Assembly (NCBI RefSeq): GCF_012641275.1
Contig: NZ_JABAIA010000004.1
Location: forward strand, 124,001-188,000
Direction: 5' to 3'
Length of the DNA: 64,000 nt
Source of the DNA: Chitinophaga varians
GTDB lineage: Bacteria; Bacteroidota; Bacteroidia; Chitinophagales; Chitinophagaceae
Both the position numbers and the translations under genes were made by a program. The notes under the pieces are model-generated. The model saw nothing but the letters and a program-made list of their open reading frames with translations, was not told the DNA's origin and searched no databases. The number at the start of each line of letters is the position of its first letter. The first letter of the stretch is position 1. Positions 54,321-62,664 of this stretch are shown here, piece by piece.

Positions 54321-55574
54321 ATGATAGCTACCCTTAAAATATTACTGACCAGTTTGAAGATGGCTGTAGATGAGCTGCGGGTGAATAAGCTGCGTACCTT
54401 TTTGTCGCTGTTGGGCATTACCATCGGCATATTCTGTATTATCACGGTTTTTACGCTTACCAACAGCCTGGAGAGGAACGTCCGGAGCGATCTGGCCGCA
54501 CTGGGCGACGATGTTATTTACGTCCAGAAGTGGCCCTGGGGAGGTAACGGGGAGTATCCGTGGTGGAAATACATGAACCGGCCGGTACCGGAGTACAAGG
54601 ATTTCCGGACTATCCAGGACAAGGTGCAGAGTGCCAGTTATGTAGCTTTCAATTTCGATGTTTCTTCCAAGAAGGTGGAGTATGGGGACGATTATATGGA
54701 GGGGGTGACGATGATGGCTGTCAGCAATGATTTTGACAAAATACAGCAGATGCAGATTGTGCAGGGGCGTTTCTTTGCCAATACGGAAAGCAACAGCGGC
54801 ACCAATGTGGCCATTTTGGGAGCTACCATATGGGACGGCCTTTTCCGGTCGCCGGAGCAAGCCCTGGGCAAGATCGTGCGGATCATGGGACGTGACGTGA
54901 AGATCATCGGTTTGCTGAAGAAGAAAGGGGAGAGCATGATAGGCGGGCCCAATTACGATAATGCGATCATATTGCCATACCGGTTTGCCCGTACGCTGGT
55001 AGACGAGCGGCGGTATGCAGATCCTTATATACAGGTAAAGGCCCGGGCCAACGTATCGATGACCCAGCTGAAGGACGAGCTGCGGGGCGTGCTGCGGGCG
55101 TCGCACCGGCTGAAGCCCCGGGAGGAGGATGATTTTGCGCTGAACGAGATCAGTTCCGCCAGCGAAAGTCTGAACTCTATCTTTGGCGCCATCAATGTGG
55201 GCGGTTTTTTCATTGCTATTTTTGCGCTGATCGTAGGGGCCTTCGGGATTGCCAATATTATGTTTGTGACGGTGAAGGAGCGGACCAGTATTATTGGCCT
55301 GAAAAAGGCCATCGGGGCCAGAAGGGGTATTATTCTGGCGGAATTTCTCATGGAAGCCGTCGTTTTATGTCTGATCGGGGGATCTTTAGGGCTGGTGCTG
55401 GTATATCTCTGTACAGTTGTCATAAATTTGGCAAGTACCTTCCAGATGTATTTGTCCATGGGAAATGTTATCCTTGGACTGTCTATTTCTGTGGTGGTAG
55501 GCATCCTGGCCGGCTTCATACCTGCATATTTTGCCAGCAAACTGGACCCGGTAGTGGCGATCAGGAGCAATTAA
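54321..55574 (+). CDS. ABC transporter permease (MacB/FtsX-type)
   Basis: The 417-residue protein has one helix at about 26-46 after ELRVNKLRTFLSLLGI, a periplasmic MacB-type domain (about 50-280) and three C-terminal helices (about 293-315, 345-370, 383-405) with the phrases GAFGIANIMFVTVKERTSIIGLKKAIGARRG, typical of FtsX. No ATPase gene adjoins it, so its partner must be elsewhere. Role may be export or envelope signalling. Confidence 0.92.
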   Translation: MIATLKILLTSLKMAVDELRVNKLRTFLSLLGITIGIFCIITVFTLTNSLERNVRSDLAALGDDVIYVQKWPWGGNGEYPWWKYMNRPVPEYKDFRTIQDKVQSASYVAFNFDVSSKKVEYGDDYMEGVTMMAVSNDFDKIQQMQIVQGRFFANTESNSGTNVAILGATIWDGLFRSPEQALGKIVRIMGRDVKIIGLLKKKGESMIGGPNYDNAIILPYRFARTLVDERRYADPYIQVKARANVSMTQLKDELRGVLRASHRLKPREEDDFALNEISSASESLNSIFGAINVGGFFIAIFALIVGAFGIANIMFVTVKERTSIIGLKKAIGARRGIILAEFLMEAVVLCLIGGSLGLVLVYLCTVVINLASTFQMYLSMGNVILGLSISVVVGILAGFIPAYFASKLDPVVAIRSN

Positions 55575-55598
55575 TGATCATCCCTCAAATAATCTGGT

Positions 55599-55898
55599 AT
55601 GAAAACAGTGTCCCTATGCGCGGTTCTGTTTATATTTGCAGCGTGCAAAACGTCGCCGCCGGCCAGTAGTTGCCGGTATGCCGGTGTGGTAAAGGATTTG
55701 AGCGGTATTGACGGCTGTGGGCTGGTGATTGAAATGAAAGACGGCACCATCCTGTTACCGGTCGAGTTTGCCGTACCGGGGTTTACCCTGAAAGCGGGAC
55801 AGGCGGTGAAGTTTGATTTTATGGAGCTGAAAGACCGGGCCTCCACTTGTATGAGTGGCCGGACAGTGCGGATAGAGTGCATCCTGGAAACGAAATAA
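55599..55898 (+). CDS. Small lipoprotein, unknown
   Basis: The 99-residue protein has a lipoprotein signal with C16 in FAAC, then a beta-rich domain with CRYAGVVKDLSGIDGCGLVIE and two further Cys near the end (STCMSG, RIEC) that may pair. No family recognised. It follows the permease by 24 bases and is ended by a hairpin terminator. Confidence 0.75.
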   Translation: MKTVSLCAVLFIFAACKTSPPASSCRYAGVVKDLSGIDGCGLVIEMKDGTILLPVEFAVPGFTLKAGQAVKFDFMELKDRASTCMSGRTVRIECILETK

Positions 55899-55916
55899 TG
55901 GATAGTAAGTATATGC

Positions 55917-55946
55917 AAAGAGGCGGGAGTATTCCCGCCTTTTTTG
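55917..55946 (+). terminator. Intrinsic terminator
   Basis: The 8-base stem aggcggga/tcccgcct (55921-55928, 55933-55940) with a 4-base loop is followed by a run of T. Confidence 0.85.
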
Positions 55947-55948
55947 TT

Positions 55949-55956
55949 TATTTTTG
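55949..55956 (+). promoter_or_regulatory. -7 promoter element close to tsaD
   Basis: TATTTTTG matches TAnnTTTG exactly, but lies only 6 bases before the tsaD ATG at 55963, so a leader would be almost absent. Confidence 0.4.
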
Positions 55957-55962
55957 CCGCTT

Positions 55963-56967
55963 ATGTCAGTGAAAATACTAGCGATAGAATCTTCCTGTGA
56001 TGATACCGGCGCAGCGGTGCTGGAAGATGGAAAGGTGCTGTCCAACCATATAGCGAACCAGAAGATACATGAACAATACGGTGGCGTGATCCCGGAGCTG
56101 GCCTCCCGTGCGCATCAGGAGAACATAGTGCCGGTAGTGGACATTGCCCTGCGGACAGCGGGGGTGAAGCCGGAGGAGCTGAGCGCCATCGCCTTTACAC
56201 AGTCGCCCGGCCTCATAGGCTCTTTGCTGGTAGGCAGCTGTTTCGCCAAATCCATGGCCATGGCCCTCAACAAGCCGTTGATCGGCGTACACCATATGCA
56301 GGCGCATGTTTTGGCCAATTTCATTGACGATCCCAAGCCTGATTTCCCTTTTCTCTGTCTGACCGTTTCCGGAGGGCATACGCAGATTGTGCTGTGTGAA
56401 AGCCCGCTGAGCATGCGCGTTATCGGTGAAACCCTTGACGATGCTGCCGGTGAAGCTTTTGACAAGAGCGCCAAGTTGCTGGGGCTGCCTTATCCCGGAG
56501 GCCCGTTGATAGATAAATATGCCCAGACGGGCGATCCTGGCCGGTTCAAATTCCCGGAGCCGCGCATTCCCGAGCTGAACTTCAGTTTCAGCGGCCTGAA
56601 GACGGCCATCCTTTATTTCCTACAGGAAAACCAGCAGCAGGACCCGGCTTTCATTGAAAAGAACCTGCCGGACATCTGTGCTTCCATTCAACAGCGTATT
56701 ATCAGCATCCTGCTCAATAAAGTATTGAAGGCCACCCAGGAAACGGGCATCCGTGACGTGGCCATTGCCGGCGGCGTCAGTGCCAACAGCGGCCTGCGGA
56801 AAGCACTGCAGGAGCACGGCGAAAAATACGGCTGGCGCACTTTTATTCCCAAGTTTGAATATTGTACCGACAATGCCGGTATGATCGCCATTGCCGCATA
56901 CTACAAGTACCTGGCTGGCGCATTTACCGCACTGGACGCTGTGCCCACTGCAAGGGCAGCCTTTTAA
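55963..56967 (+). CDS. tsaD: tRNA N6-adenosine threonylcarbamoyltransferase
   Basis: From ATG 55963 (MSVKILAIESSCDDTGAAV) the protein has 334 residues; the longer TTG frame at 55954 lies inside a promoter-like element. The metal-binding H111 and H115 are in IGVHHMQAH, and the ASKHA pattern continues with LTVSGGHTQIVL and IAGGVSANSGLR. It transfers threonylcarbamoyl to A37 of ANN-decoding tRNAs. It is followed by the fucosidase after 207 bases. Confidence 0.97.
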   Translation: MSVKILAIESSCDDTGAAVLEDGKVLSNHIANQKIHEQYGGVIPELASRAHQENIVPVVDIALRTAGVKPEELSAIAFTQSPGLIGSLLVGSCFAKSMAMALNKPLIGVHHMQAHVLANFIDDPKPDFPFLCLTVSGGHTQIVLCESPLSMRVIGETLDDAAGEAFDKSAKLLGLPYPGGPLIDKYAQTGDPGRFKFPEPRIPELNFSFSGLKTAILYFLQENQQQDPAFIEKNLPDICASIQQRIISILLNKVLKATQETGIRDVAIAGGVSANSGLRKALQEHGEKYGWRTFIPKFEYCTDNAGMIAIAAYYKYLAGAFTALDAVPTARAAF

Positions 56968-57174
56968 CCATCCGTTGTCCGTCGGCCGGACATGCCCTGC
57001 CGGCATACTTTGCCGGCACCAACAGCTATGCCGTACAGGGCACGTTGTTTATTTACCACTATAAAAAGAGAAGATGGTATCCCTTTATGTACGTTAAACG
57101 ATTTAGCTTTAAACCAGTGCGAAAGAGCGGAGAGACAGCAAAGCCAAAAGAAACAGCAAGTACACGTTAGTTAT

Positions 57175-59301
57175 ATGAAGAAGATCAGCATTTTTTTGTG
57201 GGCATTATCCCTGACGGTGGCCGGTTATGCACAGGACACCACCTTACAGCATAGCTGGAAGGGCCAGAAGTATTCCATGTTTATTCACTGGGGAGCCATT
57301 TATTCCACGCTGGGCGGCGTATGGGAGGGCAAGCCCGTAACCCGCGGCTACAGTGAACAGATACAAGCACATGCCGGTATTTACAGCGATGTGTACGGCG
57401 ATGTGGCCAAACGTTTTAACCCTGCGCACTGGAACGCTGATTCCATTGTACTGCTGGCGAAGGCGGCGGGCATGAAATCGGTGGTGATGACCTCCAAACA
57501 TCATGATGGTTTTTGTATGTTCCATTCCCGTTACACCGACTATAACGTGGTGGACGCTACGCCGTTACACCGGGACGTGTTGAAGGAGCTGGCAGAAGCC
57601 TGTCACCGGCACGGACTGAAATTCGGATTATATTTTTCGCTGATAGACTGGCATTATCCGCAGGCATATCCTATCTCCAGCAGCAATAGTGATCCTATCA
57701 CGCCTGAGCATCATCAATTCAATAAAAACCAGGTAACAGAACTGATGACCAACTATGGTCCGGTATCAGAAATCTGGTTTGATATGGGCTCTCTGACAGC
57801 AGAGCAGAGCCGGGAGCTGGCAGACATTGTACACCGGCTGCAGCCCGGTTGTATGGTCAGTGGCCGCTTAGGCAATGATGCCGGCGATTTTTGCGTGATG
57901 GGCGACAATCAATATCCTGACTATAAGATAGCGTCTGCGTGGCAGACGCCCGCCTCTGTATACGATGAAACGTGGGGCTACCGTTCCTGGCAACAGCATG
58001 GCCCTGCCGCAGATAAAGCCCATGAGAAACTGTTGGGCCTGATCAAAGTGGTGAGCCGTGGCGGTAACTACCTGTTGAACATCGGGCCGCGTGGCGATGG
58101 TTCCGTGGTGGACTTTGAAAGAGACGTGCTGCTGCGCAACGGTCAGTGGCTGGAACGCAATGGCGAAGCTATTTACAGCGCGCAGGCCAATCCTTTCGAT
58201 ACTACTTTCGCCTGGGGCGAAGTGACCACCAAACCCGGCAAGTTATACCTGCACCTGTTGCAGATGCCTGCCGGCGGCACGATCGTATTACCGGGACTGA
58301 CCAGCCCTGTCACGCAGGTGCAGCTGCTGGACGGCAACAAAAAACTGTCCTGCAAAGTCACTACCCGCGATGGCGCCACCATTGTGCAGTTGCCCGCTGG
58401 GTTTCAGTTGCCCGGGCAATCCGTGCAGGTATTGGCGCTCACCTGTAAGGGAGGCGTGCGCATCACTCCGTTGCACCTGCTGAAAAATCCGGCCGTGCTG
58501 AACAGGCACAACGCCATTCCGCTGTACAGTTTTTCCGGTATTGATTATGACAGCTATTACCGCAGCCAGGTGGGCGACCGCTGGGCCTTTACCGGTACGC
58601 GGCCGGCGCATATGAGCGTAGTGTACAGCGCAGCAGAGCAGGGCAAGACCATGCAGTTTACGCTCAACGGCGTACCGCAGGAAGTAGTGCTCAACAGCGG
58701 CACCGTAAAACCGCTCAATAACTCCGCAGCGCAGCTGCAATGGGGACCGATGTATTATTCCGGTCCTTATTGGTCAGACATTGACGGCACGCACGGGGAC
58801 CTGAAAAATATTGACTTAAGCAAACCCTTGTCAGCCAAAGCGGGCAAGCCGTGGGAGCTGCACGCCGACTGGAAGAATGACAGCGTGTACACCATGCCCG
58901 GCGACCGTAACCTGGGATGGTATGTGTTGCAGGAAATTACGGCGGCAGCCGCCGGCGACTACCTTGTTGGGTTTACCAGCGGCGATGGGATTGCCGTATA
59001 TTTGAACGGTGAAGAGCAGGTGGTATATAACAATCCTGAGCGGGGCGGTACACAGCGGGAAGTGCTGCTGTTGCCATTGAAAGCCGGGAAAAACCAGCTG
59101 GTGGTGAAGTTTTACAGCCGTTTTGCCAAAACACCGGTCTGGGGCATTCACCGCCAGGTGCCGCAGGAGATGTACGTGCAGCAGCTGCCGCAGCAGTTGC
59201 CCGGCGGTAACCGTGAGCAGGCCATAGAAGTAAGGCAGGCGAAGCCGGTGTCTGTACACCGCAATCTCCGGATGCCGAATTTATCAATTGTGATGGAGTA
59301 A
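57175..59301 (+). CDS. Alpha-L-fucosidase (GH29) with C-terminal extension
   Basis: The protein starts at ATG 57175 with a signal peptide (MKKISIFLWALSLTVAGYAQ) and has 708 residues. The GH29 barrel carries FIHWGAIYSTLG, VVMTSKHHDGFCMFHS and the nucleophile D203 in EIWFDMGSL. After the barrel and its beta domain (to about 450) come about 250 residues with strand patterns of a carbohydrate-binding or PA14-like domain (near VYLNGEEQVVYN). It removes alpha-fucose from glycans in the periplasm. It precedes trmN6-like gene by 7 bases. Confidence 0.92.
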   Translation: MKKISIFLWALSLTVAGYAQDTTLQHSWKGQKYSMFIHWGAIYSTLGGVWEGKPVTRGYSEQIQAHAGIYSDVYGDVAKRFNPAHWNADSIVLLAKAAGMKSVVMTSKHHDGFCMFHSRYTDYNVVDATPLHRDVLKELAEACHRHGLKFGLYFSLIDWHYPQAYPISSSNSDPITPEHHQFNKNQVTELMTNYGPVSEIWFDMGSLTAEQSRELADIVHRLQPGCMVSGRLGNDAGDFCVMGDNQYPDYKIASAWQTPASVYDETWGYRSWQQHGPAADKAHEKLLGLIKVVSRGGNYLLNIGPRGDGSVVDFERDVLLRNGQWLERNGEAIYSAQANPFDTTFAWGEVTTKPGKLYLHLLQMPAGGTIVLPGLTSPVTQVQLLDGNKKLSCKVTTRDGATIVQLPAGFQLPGQSVQVLALTCKGGVRITPLHLLKNPAVLNRHNAIPLYSFSGIDYDSYYRSQVGDRWAFTGTRPAHMSVVYSAAEQGKTMQFTLNGVPQEVVLNSGTVKPLNNSAAQLQWGPMYYSGPYWSDIDGTHGDLKNIDLSKPLSAKAGKPWELHADWKNDSVYTMPGDRNLGWYVLQEITAAAAGDYLVGFTSGDGIAVYLNGEEQVVYNNPERGGTQREVLLLPLKAGKNQLVVKFYSRFAKTPVWGIHRQVPQEMYVQQLPQQLPGGNREQAIEVRQAKPVSVHRNLRMPNLSIVME

Positions 59302-59308
59302 TAACAGC

Positions 59309-60031
59309 ATGGGGAACAGCTATTTCCGATTTAAACAATTTAATATAGACCAGGAGCACTGCGCCATGAAGGTGTGTACAGATGCCTGTATACAAGGCGC
59401 TTTCACGGCGCAGTACCTGGCTTCCGGCGCCCTAACGGTATCGGCTATACTGGATATTGGCGCCGGCACGGGGCTGTTGAGCCTGATGATAGCGCAGCAG
59501 ATAGCCGTTCCCGTTACCGCCGTGGAGCTGGACCCCGGCGCCGCCATGCAGGCAGCCGCCAATTTTCAGGCATCGCCGTGGGCCGACCGGCTGGTGCTAA
59601 CGCAGCAGGATATACGAAAAATGACCGCAGTCACGCCGTTTGACTTTATTGTCACCAATCCGCCTTTTTATGAAACGGCCTTAAAGAGCGGCCATGCGCA
59701 GAAGGACCAGGCCATGCATGCCACCAACCTGGGGTATGAAGAGCTGTTGGCTGCGATAGACCGGCAGCTGGCGCCGGAAGGGGAATGTTCCGTACTGTTG
59801 CCCTATGTGCAGTTTGCATTGTTCCGGGAGCTGGCATCCGCGAAAGGTTATCATCTGCGGAAAGTATTACTGGTAAAGCAGAGTGTTAAACACGGGTATT
59901 TCCGTGCAGTAGGCATTTTCAGCAGAACAGCGGGAGAGGCGCAGACTTCAGAGCTGTCTGTTTATGATGAAAACAACCGTTACACCCCGGCCTTTGAAAA
60001 CCTGTTAAGGCCTTATTACCTTAAGTTATAG
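59309..60031 (+). CDS. trmN6: tRNA1(Val) (adenine37-N6)-methyltransferase-like
   Basis: The 240-residue methyltransferase has the SAM-binding motif LDIGAGTGLLSLMIA and the N6-adenine signature NPPF at 117-120 (VTNPPFYE). YfiC/TrmN6 methylates A37 of tRNA-Val. The start ATG 59309 is 7 bases after the fucosidase gene. Its end overlaps the convergent dehydrogenase-like gene by 11 bases. Confidence 0.9.
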   Translation: MGNSYFRFKQFNIDQEHCAMKVCTDACIQGAFTAQYLASGALTVSAILDIGAGTGLLSLMIAQQIAVPVTAVELDPGAAMQAAANFQASPWADRLVLTQQDIRKMTAVTPFDFIVTNPPFYETALKSGHAQKDQAMHATNLGYEELLAAIDRQLAPEGECSVLLPYVQFALFRELASAKGYHLRKVLLVKQSVKHGYFRAVGIFSRTAGEAQTSELSVYDENNRYTPAFENLLRPYYLKL

Positions 60032-61235
60032 GATGCACATAATCGTCCAGGTATTCAAAATGATGTGTGAGCAGGCCGTTGGCCGCGATGGTCGCGTTTT
60101 CTATCATGATGCTGTGAGACTTCAATAATTCCTCAAAGACATATTTCATGATCTGGTCACCGAAATACTGGGAGGCGTCCCGGGGCAGTTCGTTGGGCAG
60201 GTTGCTGACGCACATCATGTCTACCGTGTCCGGCAGATAGGGGGCTGTTTGCTCCATCGTATCCTTTATGACGCCGTACACCGGGTCTTCGATGGTACTG
60301 TCGCCCAGGTTGCAGGGCACGGAGCCGTTGGTGTCGTCAGTGATGTCCGCGATCACTTTGATGCGGAAGTTTTCCTTTTTGAGGTCCGCCGCATTGAACA
60401 GGGGAGGGATGTTGTGGTCCCAGTAGATGCCGTTCATCAGCACGTCGCTGACGGTTACATATGGCAGGAAGCGGCACTCGTAGGCTTCCGGGTGCGCGTG
60501 AAAATCGGCCCGGCTGTAGGTTTTATCATTTTTCCGCAGGTATAGTTCCCCTGCTTTCAGTTGCGTGTAAACGGGGTAGGCATATTGGTTGACCAGGTAC
60601 TCTTCCGGCGGGATGTATTTGATGCCGAGCAGTCCCATGATCTCCAGAACGCCCGCCGCCACGCGGCCGGAGCCGGTGACCACGATTTTCATCGGGGGCA
60701 GTTTAACGCCGAAGTAATGGGTGATCAGTTCCTGGAAATCGTGGCAGGTATGTACCGGTTTGAAGGTGAAGGCACCGGTTTTCCTGCCAAGGGCCAGCAG
60801 TCCGTTGTGGGCGCCTACTACGCCGGCGAAGAAGCCGAAGCCCAGAATCCGTTGCCCGTCGGGATGTACGAGGCATTCATAATCGATCAGCGTGATGTTT
60901 TTTTCCAGGACCACCTGCAGCATACGCCGGTTGTGCGGTTGTTTTTTCTTGGTGTGGCTGAAGAAAAGATAGGTCTTGCCCGTGAGCAGGTATTCCGGGG
61001 GTACTTCCTTGATGCCAAGCAGGAGCGCACACTCACTGAGGTCTTCCTGCAGCGTGATGCCTGCCTTGCGGTATTCCTCGTCGCGGAAGCAGCGGTGCGG
61101 GGAAGGCTGCACCAGTACCTGTACCTGGGGGTAATGTTCCATGATCCATTGGCACTGCCGGGGTGTAAAGGCCACGCGGTTGTCGTGTGGTTGTTTTTCT
61201 TCCCGGATGAGGCCTATAGTAATCCTTTTTTCCAT
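60021..61235 (-). CDS. Alanine/saccharopine dehydrogenase-like NAD-enzyme
   Basis: The 404-residue protein opens with the AlaDH/PNT N-terminal pattern (ITIGLIREEKQPHDNRVAFTP) and has a Rossmann motif in KIVVTGSGRVAAGVLEIMGLLGI, with a middle HTKKKQPHNRRML of the Lys1-type saccharopine dehydrogenases. It probably acts on a lysine-related amino acid with NAD, but the substrate is not proven. It lies alone on this strand. Confidence 0.85.
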   Translation of the reverse strand: MEKRITIGLIREEKQPHDNRVAFTPRQCQWIMEHYPQVQVLVQPSPHRCFRDEEYRKAGITLQEDLSECALLLGIKEVPPEYLLTGKTYLFFSHTKKKQPHNRRMLQVVLEKNITLIDYECLVHPDGQRILGFGFFAGVVGAHNGLLALGRKTGAFTFKPVHTCHDFQELITHYFGVKLPPMKIVVTGSGRVAAGVLEIMGLLGIKYIPPEEYLVNQYAYPVYTQLKAGELYLRKNDKTYSRADFHAHPEAYECRFLPYVTVSDVLMNGIYWDHNIPPLFNAADLKKENFRIKVIADITDDTNGSVPCNLGDSTIEDPVYGVIKDTMEQTAPYLPDTVDMMCVSNLPNELPRDASQYFGDQIMKYVFEELLKSHSIMIENATIAANGLLTHHFEYLDDYVHPIT

Positions 61236-61307
61236 CTTTGAATTTACTGTAATTTTTAATGCCTTTGTAACCGGGAGGCTTACACGAATATTTTTTTGAA
61301 AATATAT

Positions 61308-61339
61308 TTTGTGGATTAATAAAAGTTTTTCTACATTTG
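61308..61339 (+). promoter_or_regulatory. Promoter of the tRNA-Leu gene
   Basis: TTTG at 61308-61311 and TACATTTG at 61332-61339 match the -33 and -7 elements exactly, with 20 bases between them, 37 bases before the tRNA. Confidence 0.8.
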
Positions 61340-61376
61340 CATCCCGCTTGACGCGGAAAAGGTCTTTAAAAAGATT

Positions 61377-61460
61377 GCCCAGATGGCGGAATTGGTAGAC
61401 GCGCTAGACTCAAAATCTTGTTTCGGCAACGGAGTGCAGGTTCGATTCCTGTTCTGGGCA
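61377..61460 (+). tRNA. tRNA-Leu (CAA anticodon)
   Basis: The 84-base gene folds as a class II tRNA: acceptor gcccaga pairs with tctgggc, discriminator A, D arm gcg/cgc, anticodon loop ctcaaaa with CAA, and a long variable arm (tttcgg..cggag). The T arm gcagg/cctgt is normal. CCA is not encoded. The anticodon stem ctaga/tcttg has one U-U mismatch. A promoter and terminator frame it. Confidence 0.95.
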
Positions 61461-61464
61461 CAAG

Positions 61465-61506
61465 AAAAAAGCCTTCATAATCAAAGTATTATGAAGGCTT
61501 TTTTTA
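61465..61506 (+). terminator. Intrinsic terminator after tRNA-Leu
   Basis: A 13-base stem (aagccttcataat / attatgaaggctt) is flanked by A and T runs. Confidence 0.9.
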
Positions 61507-62108
61507 TTTCCCATTGTTTGCATTCCTACCGTCTTTATATTCATACACTTACTCCCGTTTTTCTCTGACATTTATTCCGGCACTTACCTGACACATCATT
61601 TTGACGCACTCAAAATAGGCCAAAGCCATAGCAGCTCTACAATTGTAGTGATCACAGCAGCATATTTTACTCTTTTGACAGGGACAGGAATGCGAAAAAA
61701 AACGTATAGCCGTAAGCGTAGTCAGGCGATGAATATCATCTCATAATATTTGCAAAAAAAAGTTGGTGGTATTTTTAAAATACTTTATCTTCAACGGCGT
61801 ATTTCGTTAAATGAAATTAACCCGACTGACTGATCTGTAACATCAGTTAGTTTAACAGTAAAACTCAGACCTATGCTGACCAGGTAGTTACAATTGTAGT
61901 TGCTTATGTTAGATCATCAATGTGTTAGTCCACCAATATAGATGCATTGAAATCGTCTCAAGATAACCTTAAGATGCCCAAATGGCACTCATCGTAGCGG
62001 CAGCTATGCCTTGTCTCCAAATCATGCACCGAAATCTCATCTGCGAAAATTTCAGCTAAGCACCCTCCATTTCTGTAATAATTAACTGTCTTTCTTGAAT
62101 ATTTCAAA
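61507..62108. other. AT-rich leader-like region before the UpxY-like gene
   Basis: These 600 bases hold no coding frame. Two copies of tacaattgtagt (61638-61649 and 61889-61900), each centred on a palindrome, and a stem-loop at about 61825-61851 were seen. The region is clearly richer in A and T than the genes before the tRNA. Confidence 0.5.
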
Positions 62109-62657
62109 ATGTTTGTTATGAGTACGTTTATCCCCGGTTGGTATTTAATTTATACCAAGCCACGACAAGAACGAAAGGTAGTAGGATCGCTGGCTGGTCT
62201 CGGAATTGATCATTTCCTGCCAACCATTAAAACAGTAAGCCAACGAAGTGATAGAAAAAAAACGATCGAAAATCCCATGTTCCCGTCTTATGTTTTTGTC
62301 CATCCTAATACTGTCAACGAGCTGTTTGCAGGACAAGATCTGGACGGAGCTGTATCGTATGTTAAGTTTGGAAAAAGGAAAGCCATTCTTGCACCGGAAG
62401 TAATTGACAATGTTAAGATCATTGCTGCGAATGCGAAGAATATCGAAATTTCATATGATCACTTTTCGCCCGGGGAAAAGTTGATCATTCAAAAAGGAGC
62501 ACTTGCCGGATTACAATGTGAAATGATCTCTTATAAAAATAAGAATCTGGCCCTGGTAAGAATAGAACTGTTGCAACGGAACATTATTGTGGATGTTGAG
62601 GCCGGGCACCTGAATGCTCAACTATCCGTTAAGGACATGACCTGTAAAACGTATTGA
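62109..62657 (+). CDS. UpxY/RfaH-like NusG-family antiterminator
   Basis: The 182-residue protein (start at ATG 62109 or 62118) has the NusG N-terminal domain, PGWYLIYTKPRQERKVVGSL and the middle PMFPSYVFVHP, with a KOW-like C-terminal part (FSPGEKLIIQKGALAGLQCEMI). Such specialised NusG paralogues promote elongation through long operons, often for surface polysaccharide in Bacteroidota. It lies 8 bases before a permease gene and follows a long untranslated region. The DNA is AT-richer than the neighbouring genes. Confidence 0.88.
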   Translation: MFVMSTFIPGWYLIYTKPRQERKVVGSLAGLGIDHFLPTIKTVSQRSDRKKTIENPMFPSYVFVHPNTVNELFAGQDLDGAVSYVKFGKRKAILAPEVIDNVKIIAANAKNIEISYDHFSPGEKLIIQKGALAGLQCEMISYKNKNLALVRIELLQRNIIVDVEAGHLNAQLSVKDMTCKTY

Positions 62658-62664
62658 AAGAGTT

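Noticed and set aside
61383..61568. Open frame starting MAELVDALDSKSC
   Set aside because: It lies across the tRNA-Leu gene and is the classic false protein read from a tRNA.
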